DNA from: Saccoglossus kowalevskii
Taxonomy: Eukaryota; Hemichordata; Enteropneusta; Harrimaniidae
Length of the DNA stretch: 64,000 nt
Assembly (NCBI RefSeq): GCF_000003605.2
Contig: NW_003122908.1
Location: forward strand, 202,691-266,690
Direction: 5' to 3'
The position numbers and the translations under genes were made by a program. Shown piece after piece: positions 12,194 through 25,149 of this stretch; position 1 is the first letter of the stretch; each line of letters opens with the position of its first letter. The notes below the pieces were generated by a model. The model saw only the letters and a program-made list of their open reading frames with translations, searched no databases and was not told the DNA's origin.

Positions 12194-14896
12194 AACACCC
12201 CTCCCCTCAATTAATTTTTTAGTACACACTTGATTAGCATACCCCCTCCCCTAATCAACTTAGGGTGCTCTCACCTAGAGTGGCATGATAGTTAGAATAT
12301 CTTCCATGGCTTGGGATATCTCACAGGGTATAACCAGTAATTCAAGGAGACCATTTATGTATATGCAAATTATCTAACAGTATGAAAGTATACTATTAAA
12401 GATATGCATATGAATTTTATTTCATTGTTTTTTTTTAATTGTATATTTGTAATTAGTTATAAAAAATTCATCATTTCTCTCATAATTTGCATATTCAAAT
12501 TTGTGTTATGTGTTTCTTGTTCTCAGTGCTGAAGAGTGTTTAATACGGTGATGTATACAATGTATGTAAAATTCATCTCTAACGTGGTGACTGTTGAAGT
12601 AACCATACACAAATTCAGAGAAGAACATCTTGAACTACTTTTTCAGCTAGTACACGTGATGACATGCCATGTAATTTCACTGGGTGGCGACTATATTTTT
12701 CCAACTTCGGAAAATGTAACATTTCATGCAAGTAAACAGGACTACAGCGGTGTCAAAAAAATACCTAGAATTTTACAAATGCAAAAAATTGTTTCAATTT
12801 TAATATCCGATACACATTGGATGGTAAATTTTGATGAAGTTCAATTTCGACATTGAACTATAAAAAAAGAAATTGAAGTTCCAAATCAAATTTGATTTTA
12901 GCCGCAGATGTTTAATTCCACATTTCAGACATTACGTGAAATCTTGCAGTGAAAAGAAAATCCACTTTCATAATACATGAACATCTGACCCTGATCCACA
13001 CTGATTTCATAAATCACACACATTTTTTACAGTACCGTAACTTTAATGCAGAATAAAAATACAACGCCAACATTACAAACTATGTACATATATATATATA
13101 TATATCATTACAAGCACCACGTCAACTGAAATCACGCACGAAAAACATCACCAACTTTTCCACTTACGAACATTGATCAATTGTACGTGTTATCACATAC
13201 ATCAACTCGGGGTTCATTTACTACAGTGGATTAGTTGCTCGAAAGCTTAAGTAAATATGCCACAGGTTTTTAATATCTCTGCATCCCATCCGAATGCCGA
13301 AAATTCAAAGAAAGTCAACAGTTGAAATCATCCACTTAAAAGTAACGGAACTTTTCTTGACACAAACTGATGCTTATGAGTGCTCATCCATCCTACCCCC
13401 CCCCCCACGTTACCACACTCCATCTTTCCCAATGTCCCACTATGGTTCATGTTGAAAGAAAGGAATCCACAGTGAGGCCAAAAATGAGACATTTTAAACA
13501 TTTTTCCAATCACATTCAAATAGACAGGTGAAAGGGAAAGAGACGAATGAAGGCACTATGTTCTTTACAAGTTTGTTCACATTTTAAAACTTTTATGACA
13601 GTCCGGTGACCTTTGACCTCCATCTGGATGGAATATAAATTTAAATACAACATTAAATATACATGTAATTGCAGCAATGCTTATATACTAGAAGGCGTGA
13701 ATACTTACTAATTATGATAATATCAAAGCTGATATGTAAATGAGTTGTGGAGAAGGCAGAAACCAGACATTCGGAAGTTTGCCATACTCTGTAAACCTAG
13801 TTTGGTAATTTTCAACATGTCTCAAGACGCAGAATAAATTGTAAACCATTATTCGTTATCTTAGAAATGTGATGATTGCTATAAATTTATGTTAAACGTC
13901 GCGGTCGTTTTAATTTTGCGAAATTAAATGTCAGGTGTCTCGAAAGGAAAATTGTGATGTATGGATTTTGGTGGCAATTTGGTTATTCTATTTTTAGAAT
14001 ATGTCAGAACTTCTTTGGAATCTGCCTTTTCCAGTGCTTATAACGGCCAAGAAGATTTGTTTTCTCCATTTCTTTCTGTCCCGAATATTGCACTTTTTAA
14101 TATTATTACGCATGTGACGAATTCAGATCATTTGCCTCTATGCAGTTACTAAAACATCATATACCGGTAAGCGTGATTAAAAGCAGAAACGAACAAGCAC
14201 ATTTTATTAAATTAAATTATTGACTGAGTAAACGAGTGCACACACACGCATGCGCACACGTATATATGGGGAAAGCCTGGCATTTCTGTTGCATGATGGT
14301 TGCAGTACCGAACAGTAAAATACTGCTTTTATCATCCAACGGATCTGACGTGATGTTATTTTAACGCTGCCATTTTCTTCCTCGTATATTTTGAATCTGG
14401 GCGGATGACAGCAGCAGGGTTGAAATGAAACTGGGTGTTTCTGTTTTGTATATCACCAAACTCGCTTGTTTTATTTTACCAAACCACAAGGGAATCCTCT
14501 AATATAATCTTGAACAGAGAAACAAATTACCTACATCAACTTAAGATCAAATCACAATCGTGGAAGGCCCGGGAACGTGAATATTCATGTTAGTGGTGGT
14601 CGTGTCACAATTATACACACTGGAATGGAGAATTTCGTTCTAAGTGTGCCCCCTCGATCTATGATGAATCGGTCAAGACAGGAGCATGAGATAGGAGGTG
14701 AGCAACTGGAGATCACAACGATTTTAAAACGCTGTAAACACGGAAACTACAAAAAGATAATGCTGGGACCGCTGCTCCACGAGATTAAATTTCTATATCG
14801 AATCAAATTAAGTAATATTTCAAGAAACTTACATCTAATGTGCTCGTAAAATACAGGAAATGCAAGAACATCTACAAACAACTGCATTGTGGGTTG

Positions 14897-14995
14897 AAGT
14901 GCCAGATAAGAGTGCATTCCATATTTGGAATAATATTTCCTTATTTGGGATAATATATTTTCTTAATTAGAATATTGTATTCCTTATTTGGCACT
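14897..14995. repeat. Small inverted-repeat (foldback) element
   Basis: The left end has AAGTGCCAGATAAG then GTGCATTCC, and the right end reverse complemented has CAGTGCCAAATAAGGAATAC. The arms are about 28 bp with gaps, around an AT-rich centre that repeats TTATTTGG-type motifs. It may be a very short MITE; no target-site duplication is clear. Confidence 0.5.
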
Positions 14996-16785
14996 GCTGG
15001 GTGTCTCAAAAAGCTTGGCTATATAGTGACGAATTTTCCTAAAGAACAAATTATTATTTTAGTTTGTGCAAATTTGATATTACGTATATTATGATTAACA
15101 CCAAAAAATGTGATTAACAGGTCAGAAATTACAGTTAAAAAATATTTTGAAGAATAAAATACAATTCTGACATCAATTTTTTTTTTCATTTCACCAGTTA
15201 AAGTTCAGTTATGCACCATTGCGAAAACAGTCAACTTTCAAAAGGCACTGAACAAACTCTCAGAATGCCTCGTCCTCATCCATGGAAACATTTCACGCAC
15301 GATCACCGCCATTTCACGTAAGGAAAAATACAAGTTGAAAAGTTAAAGCAGCAGCGCCCTCAATGTTGATGTACTGAAACATTTCAGAGTTCGTCGTTGG
15401 TGGCGCCAACACCACTAACTTCTGTTCACTCCGCAAACATTCACAAGCAACAGATTGAACGGACAAAAACAAAACAAAATTTACAATTGTCTGCAAACAA
15501 GTAGAAATTGAAGGCGTAAAATAAACAGCAGTTTAGTTCATTGCGGTTTATAGAACGATATGTAATCACCTAAAATTAAGTACAGAATCAAAGTTAAATA
15601 ATAAACAGGATTTTCACCGCAAGTGTTCACACATTCACCATAAAGAAGTGGTTGTTTGGATGAAACCATGGACACCGTTGTTGTGGTGATGCAAATTCAT
15701 CAGCAACCACAAGCCATCTAGCAATGATGACGCCACATGTCGCCCAGAATTCAAATCGTCGATTCGTTGATCAAATCTGCAATGATAATAATACAAACCC
15801 ATGAAAGCAATCACATTTTACGACGATATTGGACTGGAAGAAAGTAAATCTAATCACGCGAATTGCTACTTTGTATGGAATGTTGTGATGGTAGTTTTAC
15901 TAGATAATTGAGAACTGATTGTATATGAATGCGGTCAGGTATATAGGGTTACCGGTAGGCACTGTATTTCTACGAAACAAAAAAAAAAAAAAAAAAAACG
16001 GGCTGAGATTCAATTCACGACACGTACGTAAGCAAGGCCTCGAGTCCCCATACATCTTAGTGTCAATATCAGATTTATACATATTCACTTTAAGTCGGCG
16101 TATTTTCGATACCGTTGACAATCCCACGTATGATACGTTATTAACTTAGTTACGAAACATTTGGCGTGCGCTATCGTATGTCAAAATCGTTCACGTCCCC
16201 ATATATCATACAGTTGACAGCGTAATATCACAGCGTCGATAACTTTCGCTTCCCACAGCATCAAACCTTTTATAACTTTTCGCGCGCACGTGAAACTGGA
16301 CAGGTTGTACATATTATTTTGTGTTCTTCTTATTCTCATTAATAAATGTTTATTAAAAAAATGTAATATTGAAATGCGTTCGCGTAATGCATATCGGAGA
16401 CGGAGAAGAAAGCCATGTAATGATGTCATATAAGCATGGAAAGGTTAATGCGAGGATGGAAATTAAGTGAATTCTTTTAATATCTGTGACAATTAAGTCA
16501 ATCATTGCGAAATAGGGGAAATCCTATAAAACCGGCAATCATTAAAATAATGTACAATGTTTTAATCCGGATGTAATTCCCCATTTCAGTCACATACCGT
16601 CTAATACGACGATTTCATGATTGCGGCAATCAGTGCAATGAAGTTAATTTACTAGCCGGGTGGGCTTTATCGGGTTCACCGTGCACAAACATCCGCTCTT
16701 CTTCAGTGCATTACGCCGGTTAACTTACTTGCAAATCAAAATGAATAGATCGAGCGACTTCTGACAGTTGCGCGCCTAACATTGC

Positions 16786-16870
16786 GTTTGCGAAAGCGTC
16801 GCAGTCGTAACGCGGTGCGTTCTTATTGTGTGTATTTTACACGCGCTGTGTGCGTCCCATTCTCCCTCTC
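16786..16870 (+). mobile_element. MITE-2 fragment
   Basis: Contains CGCAGTCGTAACGCGGTGCG, then TGTATTTTACACGCG and GTGCGTCCCAT, in the same order as the MITE-2 copies at 26.7 and 28.5 kb. The right end is lost at CTCCCTCTCAG. Confidence 0.5.
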
Positions 16871-17650
16871 AGTGGTAGAGATACATTCATAAAAATAGAA
16901 CTCTGTGTGGGAGATTGATTGGACGCAAACACCACGTGGCGAGACACTTAAACGCTGAGATTATGGACAACAATGTAAGTATTCCCTGAATTGCTAAATA
17001 TTACAACTAATACTGTACGTAATATTTATGCCATGAAAAATACACCAACTAAAAAGATCTTCCCGGAAAATGTTCTAACTGTATGGAAATATACATAAAG
17101 TATACATATGCAAGAAAGAAATTCCATAAAGACAACGTGGATTGAACTCCGTTTAAAATTTTTTTTTTTTATTTAATGACCATTCGTTTCGGATTTGCTG
17201 AAATTAGCATTCATTTTATTATTTTGAACTTTTATCAAAATGTTGAGCGTTTTTCTCCCTGTGCACATATAGATTTCTCATACAGATTGTGTTGAAACAC
17301 GCTGACTAAAAAAATATAATAAAAGTTAGCTCTGCTTGAAACGTTCAAGCACGGAGCAAACACAAAATATATAATGTATGGGGCCTCAAATGACATCATT
17401 TAATACCAAATGTAAAATAAAAACGAGCACCCACTGACCTCGAACAGTTTAAATATCTGGTACAACAAAAACAATCATTATTTCTTGTCTGGACTAGGAC
17501 ATTATTTTCAGGTTAAATAACAAATCGTATTAATTCAAAGGCGGTATAGCAACCAAGGTTACCACGAATCAATGTTTAATATAATCTTATATTTCCCCGG
17601 CAGCTGCGCGCATGCAAATCAGCCACGTGGCGACTAGTATAAACACTGTG

Positions 17651-17675
17651 TTAAAGGATGGAAGTCGTCGTACCA
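17651..17675 (+). mobile_element. Single MITE-2-type terminus
   Basis: TTAAAGGATGGAAGTCGTCG closely matches the TTAAAGGACGGCAGTCGTCG terminus of the copy at 28450, but the rest of the element is absent. It is a solo end or truncated copy. Confidence 0.5.
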
Positions 17676-17935
17676 GGACAGTGTGAGATAATGGTACCTT
17701 TACTAAAGATGGCGATTCGATTGTTACGTAGATCAACGCGTAAAAAGGGACATTGAGGACAATCTCGAAGGACATTAAGGAGTCAAAGTCGGTATTTCAG
17801 CGCAAAACGGGACCAAATAAGAATGTGTATTCATCTTTGCCAGAGAGAAACAAATCTCGCACATGCGTGGCGCGACAACCTCCACCCTTTAAGAGTGGAA
17901 AGAAGGGCGAGTGACGCTTACCTGTAAAATTGTTA

Positions 17936-18139
17936 TTATTCGTAGAGGGCGTTGAGAACACAGCGATTCCGACAAACGAAATCGAGATATGGGTTGTTTT
18001 CTGGGACGTCTCTTAACTGCGCTACCTTTAAAAAGTATTCGGCTCGCATTAAGCACGCTGCACTGTCTTCACAGATTTCAGTCATCTCGCCGTAAAAAAC
18101 TTTATCGCAAAGAGTCTCCGAGAGTTGATACGTGTCACT
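17936..18139 (-). CDS. Orphan exon encoding a five-cysteine C-terminal segment
   Basis: On the minus strand, a pyrimidine-rich tract ending TTTTTTTCGCAG leads into a 67-codon open frame in phase 0, beginning SDTYQLSETLCDKVFYGEMT, continuing EICEDSAACLMRAEYFLKVA, and ending CRNRCVLNALYE before TAA. The five cysteines are spaced roughly C-x13-C-x5-C-x29-C-x3-C. The composition is balanced and protein-like, quite unlike the AT-rich chance frames around it. A strong donor, TTTACAG then GTAAGC (GT at 17920-17921), begins 14 bases after the stop, so the 3' UTR may be interrupted by an intron. I do not recognise the domain. It lies downstream, on the same strand, of the acidic-protein gene, but the main exon ends of that gene are phase 1 and do not fit, so I treat it as a separate or alternatively spliced exon. 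Confidence 0.55.
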   Translation of the reverse strand, partial: SDTYQLSETLCDKVFYGEMTEICEDSAACLMRAEYFLKVAQLRDVPENNPYLDFVCRNRCVLNALYE

Positions 18140-18226
18140 CTGCGAAAAAAACAAAACAACACATAAATACAATCCCGTTAAATAATTGACCGAAAATCTG
18201 AGAATTCCCGAAAATGTATCATATAT

Positions 18227-18394
18227 TTAATTGAAGCTGGGGAGTCATCACCTGCGCATGCGTTATATGCCCATAGCGTGTCATTGTTTACAAACAAGCG
18301 TCTACCCATGAGCCTTTGCGTTTTGGCGTAAGTTGTTAACAACGCTTGGGACTCCATTCCCGCGCGTGCGCAGGTGACGACCCTCCCGCTTTAA
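18227..18394 (+). mobile_element. MITE-1 copy A
   Basis: About 165 bp between two TTAA sites. The right end, GACCCTCCCGCTTTAA, is intact; the left end is altered (TTAATTGAAGCTGGGGAGTC). The core, with CATTGTTTACAAACAAGCGT and GCTTGGGACTC, is shared with all other copies. It lies 90 bp upstream of the orphan Cys exon acceptor. Confidence 0.88.
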
Positions 18395-18678
18395 TGTTGA
18401 TCTATATCAGTATACTTGTCAATAACACATATTGAAGCTACAAAACATGAAATGTAATATCAGCGATTACAATAGTTACTAAGTCTGCAAACAAACGAAC
18501 AACATCGGAACTTCAATGCAACAAAAGACAGATGGAGAACAGGAGCTGATTCAGAATGATCGATGGAGGGGTACATTTACAATGACGTCATTACCGCATT
18601 GAACTATGGGATATATGTGTAGGAGCAACAAGGTCTTAGGGGGGCGCGCGCCGCCCCCGCTTCTCTCTACCCCATGAA

Positions 18679-18728
18679 NNNNNNNNNNNNNNNNNNNNNN
18701 NNNNNNNNNNNNNNNNNNNNNNNNNNNN
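18679..18728. other. Assembly gap, 50 N
   Basis: Fifty undetermined bases. The left flank is an unusually GC-rich palindromic stretch (GGGGGCGCGCGCCGCCCCCG near 18641-18660), a likely cause of the sequencing break. Confidence 1.
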
Positions 18729-21660
18729 ACAAGTATTTAAATAGATGTTCGCAAAAGGTCGCGAAGACGAAGGCACAGCACGTATAAACAGGAAGATGTA
18801 CTGCCAGGCAACCAAGACGTTGCTAAGTAACCAGTGATGAAGGACATGAATAATTCAAGGCAGTTGAGCATTACTAATTTATCTTAGCAGCAAGACACCG
18901 ATCCGTTATGCTATTGTCCAATGTGCCGAAGGGGAATAAAATTTGGATTATTGTTCATTTTCGGAGTTTTTTTTTTCTCATAAAATTACGTAGGATGAAT
19001 AATGAAGCTATTCGTATAATAAACACGTTGACGCCATCATTGACGTCATCATTAATACCGTGTCCACGTTGTCACGACGAATGCTAGCCTCTCCCTGTGA
19101 GGAAAATGAAAACACACTACGTCTTGTTCTATTTAGAATATTTAAATAACTCCACGAACAGTTTGATTTGCGTGTCATAATGAGTGAATGACTTGTAATA
19201 ATTTTAATTCTTTAAAACGACAGGTGTCAAGAATTAAATTATCAGTCATAATTTAAAATGAAGCTTTTTAAAAATAACGAACTGACCGTGAAAAATAATG
19301 AGATATGGCGAACTAACGAAGTACAAAATGTATGATATTATTATTTTTTTTAGAAAAATTGTACAACGGCGGCGTGCCAAACACGATATTAGGCCGCCCG
19401 ATTGTAAGGAGAATGGGGCGAACTACATATAACACGATAATACTGTATGCCTATTAAATTATATTGTAATATTGCTGTTTCCAGAATGATGGGCATCCTT
19501 TGTTCAATATATGAGTGTATTAATGTTAATAAAACAAACAGTGATCTATATTGTAAATGGTAGCCATGGTTATCGCAAATAGCGCAATGTTAAATTGGAT
19601 GTGTATGTGTAATGCATTCGAAACACGTCATAAACCGCAAAGTGCAACATGGAACTGCTCACTGTCGTTCACCGTGCCTCGTATTCGTAAACAGACCGTG
19701 ACCAATGAATCTGTGTCAACACAGACTAACGTAAGCGGTAAATGCCTAGACGTTAATGAAATGCGTCGTGTGCACTTCTGACATCAATTCTCATGATACA
19801 CACCAGGATAACCTGACATGACTTCAATTTATCAGTGCGGGATAAAATGAATGAATTAGCAAGCCAATCAATCATGTAAGATGACATGTAGGATGTCACA
19901 TTTCTAACTCCAATAAACAGTTTTAATAAAAGTAACATTTCAAGTTTAGGAGGTACTGAAAAACACTTTTCATGTAGCAATAAGTAGTGAGTAGAGTAGT
20001 GATCCAACATCAGAATGTCTCAACTGCTCGTTCACGACACAGATTATATTATTGTATATCAATAAGTAGTCGCCACGGCAGCTAATTACTACTCGGTGTG
20101 TCGGATGTTGCAGATGATACTGTTTGTATTTATCCATCTAATGTATCTCTATTTGGATGATCAGTACAGTGGCAAAACTGAAACTTACAACTAAGAGACA
20201 ACGAGAAAATTCACATGATGGCGCAATACTTTGTCTTTGTACGCTCTTCCAGCCTGCGACACAGGTGCATGTTATGTTAATATTGGCAAAATTGAAATCC
20301 TGTCATGGGCAAACAGAGTTGCCGCTATAATTGCCCATACATGAAGCATTTCGCCGAGAACATCCACAATTACAAGCTTGTGAACGACAACATCGCTATA
20401 ACACACGTTATGGCTTAATCTAGCACCACTAGATCCAATACGTGATAGTTGGCTCCACAAAATATCGGATGCCGATAATAACATCTGACGATATGGCGAT
20501 TGCCCCTGTACATGACTATACCATGCCTTGTATATGTAAGCATGTGTGGTTACGTAACTGCCATGTACTGTATTCGATGGATATCATACGGACGCCTCGG
20601 GTACAGAAATGAGAGATATAATGGCATATGTTCTTGAGAATTTTCAAATTTTCTACCAGTGACAATAATAAAACAGCAGTTCATCGAATCGTGTGTCGAA
20701 AATGTGTGCTGTGTCAGATATATTATGGCTGTTAATTTATTCCATTAGTTATATTTTCCAAGTACATTGCCCAGGGTGATGTCATGATCATGATCGCCGT
20801 GGATCCATATACAGTTTGCAAGAATTGAACACAAAAATTTAAAGTATGATATTATGGCAGCCATCTTGAATTAGTGAAAATAAAGAATATTTATGCAAAT
20901 ATCGAATGCGTTTTAAATCACTAACATTAATATTAATTAGAGGTGGGAATATATTTTTCAATGGTATTATGACGGTAATTTTGAATGTATGCAAATTAGC
21001 AAAATTTTCCAAGGGATGACATCATGTCATCGTGCAGACTTTCAAGTGTATAGCCTTAGAGAACAAAGGCCATCAAAACATTTTGTATAGACTCCGAATC
21101 CAGGTCTTGTCTATTGCACTAAAAGCTTTCCTGAAATAGAGCCGAATTACATGTATTACGACTATGAATAATGTCTTGATGCGAGACGTCATCGAGCATA
21201 CTGAAGCAAAACAAATGCCAATCAATTATTCAACGTCTTAGTATTTTGTCAAGCCGACGATAACGTCAGCATATCAAATGAACGCATTTCCAACACCTTG
21301 TACCTCCCAAAGACATTATGCGCACTGTTGCCCAATACGTCACATATATAGGTGATGGGAATCCAGGCGGAAATAGTATTCCATTTAAAGATTATTTTGT
21401 GTTAAGTGGTTGTGGTCGATATTTGATACTGACTTGCATATTGATCTGTTGTAAAATAACACTGTTGTTTTTTTGTAGCACACATAGAAGAGTATGAAAA
21501 CTACTGAACTAGACGAAAACATACGCGCCTTGAATTAAAAACGTACCAGTAATTCAACACGTGTTAGTTAGATTACAACACGACTATCAGCGCAACATTA
21601 CATCAGGAGAACACTATTCAGCGCGCGACCCACACCAGCTTTTAGTTTTAGGATAAATCC

Positions 21661-21662
<2 letters not shown>

Positions 21663-21736
<74 letters not shown>
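21663..21736. repeat. (TA)n microsatellite, about 37 units
   Basis: An uninterrupted TA run of about 74 bp. Frames across it encode only an Ile-Tyr repeat and are not genes. Confidence 0.98.
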
Positions 21737-21739
<3 letters not shown>

Positions 21740-22355
21740 TATCAACATACGTCTGTGTAATCATATGTAGTAACATCTCATTAAATGATATACTAGTATA
21801 AGAAGGTCCCATGCACGAAACGTCTATATTTTGAATAGTTACACAAGACAACGATTACCAAATATTATCTATTGTATATCGTTTTTTTATAGTATTATTA
21901 GTCCCTCCCCAAACAGGCTGAATAGTTCCGTGTAGCGTCGAACAAATTAAAAATGACATTACGTGACCATATTATGCATTATGTCACGTACTACACACTT
22001 TACAACAAATCGAAATGGACACATACTGATTAACCGGATAGTCAGGATATATATAGATATTTTCCGATTATAATTCCTGATGTGGCAAAAATCAAATATT
22101 TAAAAATCTAGTGACTTATCATTATATACCCAGTATTTTTATATGACGTTCAACAACTTGAAAGTAATTAAAGAAAAAAATCAATCAGGTTCTATTTAGC
22201 TACTGGAATACCATTTGTTGAATATCGGTTGTGAGCAAGAATTGTGAAAGTTGGGTTAGATGATATTGGTATACATGTTTCCGCCAACAGCATAAACGCA
22301 TATGCGTTTTTTTTTGTAACAAATATATTTACAAATTTGACCAGAACTGCCATAT

Positions 22356-22520
22356 TTAAAGCGGGGGAGTCGTCACCTGCGCATGCGTCAGATGGCCATA
22401 GCATGTCATTGTTTACAAACAAGCGTCTACCCATAAGCCTTTGCGGTGTTAGTGTGTGTTGTTATCGTCGCTTGGGACTCAATTCCCGCGCGTGCGTAGG
22501 TGACGACCCTCCCGCTTTAA
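22356..22520 (+). mobile_element. MITE-1 copy B (best preserved)
   Basis: Begins TTAAAGCGGGGGAGTCGTCA and ends GACGACCCTCCCGCTTTAA. The inverted repeats run about 28 bp and include CACCTGCGCATGCG. TTAA lies at both edges, consistent with a TTAA target duplication of the piggyBac type, though a TA duplication cannot be ruled out. No coding function; short frames crossing it recur in every copy and are chance. Confidence 0.92.
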
Positions 22521-22599
22521 GCTTTTGCAAGAAGACGTAGTTAGATCGCAAGCACATATACAAGACAGAATTTGACACATCGAACAAAAATTGTCAACA

Positions 22600-22668
22600 A
22601 GCTCTCTGATTGGCCGGACTTTTAGTTGTTGGGTTTGGGTACCCAATCAGGTACGGTCTTGTATGTAG
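22600..22668. repeat. Dispersed repeat with inverted CCAAT boxes, copy 2
   Basis: AAGCTCTCTGATTGGCCGGA and later CCCAATCAGGTACGGTCTTG match the copy at 9042-9110 in the same orientation. Confidence 0.6.
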
Positions 22669-25109
22669 CTTCGCATGACTCGGAAGACGCGGCCTTCCAT
22701 GAATTGAAAAACTCACGACTTCTGTCAAAACTCTTCATGGCAAGAAGACTACAATTTCTCGACGATAAGGGAACATTTAATTGTCACGTGATGCTAAGCT
22801 TTCTCAATCTATGCGTTTACAAAACGACCAAGAAAAGTGGAATTTTGCGAAAATACACATACTTACACAAATATAACAAAGTTGGTGTCGATTACACGGC
22901 CCCGTGAACGCCTCTCTATATCCATTGTCACCGAGGCCCTCGTAAAGGTCAATTACTTCACAATTATCAACCACATAATCAAGTATTTGGCACTCTTCTG
23001 AGTCTATTGAAATAAAAAGAGAAGAAAATGTGACGTCATATTAAAAAGAATGATCCTCAAAGCATAGGAGTTAGACAATTATTTAAACCGTTTCTGGAGA
23101 TTCGAAGGGAGTAGGTCTATAATTGGTTTAATTATTATAGGCCATGTAAACTAAGGTTTATGCTGTAATAATATTGTAGTGGTGTTTTATTCTGGAAATT
23201 CCTTGCAAATATCATCGACACGTGGCGTGTAGTTACTCCAAGTTGTAAGGAGATGGCGTTAACGCGAGAGGCAAGCGTATTCCAATAACGCGAGATGAAA
23301 TTTCATCGTAAATATCAACATGTCCCCATGACGCATTACGATCAACGAGAAAAATGTCACGAACGTGTAGTTTTCGCGAGATGTGATAGCTTTACGTAAA
23401 GTTACTTGAGATTACGCGAGACTAAAATATTTACACAAAAAAAAGTAATAAAAAAAAAGTCTCTCTTAACAGCGTCAGACATATTGATGACCCTAGATCA
23501 TCACTGCCAAGCACGTCAAACCGATTAATCAGGCGATACACCTTTATTTTGTCGCGGCGATGGAATATGGTAAATGGGTTTACAGTTAGTACAAAAATAG
23601 TACAATCTTCGTTTATAGAAACAACCGATAGCCTACTAGGAGAAGAATATATATAGTCGGAATAACAATTACTTCTTTTTAATTGCATATGTCATTTGAG
23701 AAAGAAACTGGATCTGTCTATACGCCTATAGGAACATGGTGAAATATACGCCTTCTCCCGAAACGAACTATAACGATGAAGGAAATGAACGCTCATTAAT
23801 TGAAACACCTGTACATACTAACATTCAAGTAATATGTGTATTAAGTTCAGTTGCACATCGAGTCCCCGAATTAGTGGACAAATACACTTTGTTACCCCCG
23901 GCATCTTCGGGGTCATTCGAAGAGTGCAACGTTGAGTAGTTCAAACATTTGTCGTTCGTTCCGTCTCGGTGGTTTCGATAAAATACACTGTGACGGTTCC
24001 TTATTTCCCATTGTGTCTTATGTCATCATCATTACCGGCCTGGGGTTTTAAGCTTTTATCGACTTCCTCTTGAATGCACTAGTAACCCGACGAGGGCTCT
24101 TAACTATTAACCGCATGTCGTATTCAACTACACGAGTCGTGCTGGCCAACCAAAATGTCCAATAACCGTCCGACCGTTAGACGAGCCTAATGAGAGTGCG
24201 GATTAATGAGATCTGTCAACGAGGATCAAAACCACCGGCTATTGTAATATAGACCGACAGCAAATACATTTTTTTCATCGAAGAAGATCGTCGATATTAA
24301 TAGTACACGGTTAACATGTCAAGTACAATGATCACATTTCGTATGGGTACTTAAGCTAACTCTAATTTGGCAATATTGACATCGGGGGCGCCAATTTACT
24401 TCTCGTACACTATGATGTTTTTGATAGACATTCAAACGATATGACCAGGAGTAGCTTCGAAGAACTTCAATTACAGCGCCAGCCAATTATCTGTCATAAA
24501 ACGTGCTCATCACAAAAAAACAAAAACGGTCAAGCGTTAATATCATCGCTTATATACTTCAATCCAAAATATGAAGGGGATTCACATACGTACACTCGGT
24601 AACAGAATTATTGCGATACCCAGGAGACGCGAAGCCCATCGCATGCTGGTCCCCTGGTGATAAATGTCAATTGCGAGATCACCCCAAAATACAACCGCGT
24701 TCATCAAGTAAATTGGCGTGTTTATTTTTACGATCGAAGACCCCGGCTAAGAACACACAGAGTCGGGATTATAGCGAACAGCCATGATACATGCATCGTT
24801 CCAGTCATACTAGACATGCATCACATTCAATCATCGATCATCGCTAAGATCGTATCTACATAAACACGCATTTGGCGAGATTTGACCGACGTTTATTTTG
24901 AATTACAATTGATGTTGATGCATTTACGGTAGCAATTGATTTAGAGACACAAATCTGGGAAATTGCATTCAACCATTACGTTGTTGTTACGTGACTTGCC
25001 TTCGTTTTAACCGCGCATGCGTTGTCCGCCCACCACTCGTGGGAATATTCACCAGCCATATTGTTGGAGGATAATGCTGGTTAAAAACAAAAAACAAAAC
25101 AAAAACACG

Positions 25110-25115
25110 TTTATT
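25110..25115 (-). promoter_or_regulatory. Candidate poly(A) signal of the acidic-protein gene
   Basis: AATAAA on the minus strand, 35 bases after the stop codon at 25150-25152 and followed by a GT/T-rich stretch. This supports the exon above it being the 3' terminal exon with a very short 3' UTR. Confidence 0.6.
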
Positions 25116-25149
25116 ACAAAAAAAATGTACTTCGCATGCGTTTTTGAAT

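Larger units (their letters stand above)
12194..17915. other. Intergenic stretch between MPDU1 and the orphan Cys exon
   Basis: No supportable gene. It contains a short TA microsatellite (about 13089-13105), a C-run (13397-13407), a palindromic element at 14897-14995, an A-run (about 15979-15998), a MITE-2 fragment near 16.8 kb and a single MITE-2-like terminus at 17.65 kb. Near 16965 ATGGACAACAAT is followed directly by GTAAGT, which could be a first coding exon of four codons, but nothing else supports it. Confidence 0.5.
18729..25109. other. Repeat-bearing stretch without a supported gene
   Basis: Lies on the 3' side of the acidic-protein gene. It contains a long TA microsatellite, MITE-1 copy B, and the second copy of the CCAAT repeat. 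Between 20.7 and 21.05 kb several short blocks recur in diverged form (TATTATGGC or TATTATGAC, TTTTCCAAG, GTCATGATCATG or CATCATGTCATCG), probably an old repeat. At 23.26-23.42 kb the motif ACGCGAGA recurs four times. No exon with both good splice signals and coding character was found. Confidence 0.5.

Noticed and set aside
12536-12856. 106-codon plus-strand frame after MPDU1
   Set aside because: No homology recognised, AT-rich codon use, and it lies downstream of the MPDU1 poly(A) signal.
16965-16982. ATG GAC AAC AAT followed by GTAAGT as a first coding exon
   Set aside because: Such a short match occurs by chance; no following exon or clear promoter supports it.
21648-21851. Frame with a long Ile-Tyr repeat
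   Set aside because: Translation of the TA microsatellite.
22192-22540. Frames reading MGRRLFVNND and RLGLNSRACAGDDPPAL, repeated at 35.4, 37.95 and 51.3 kb
   Set aside because: They recur because each MITE-1 copy carries the same 165 bp in either orientation. They have no start context or homology, and change frame between copies.
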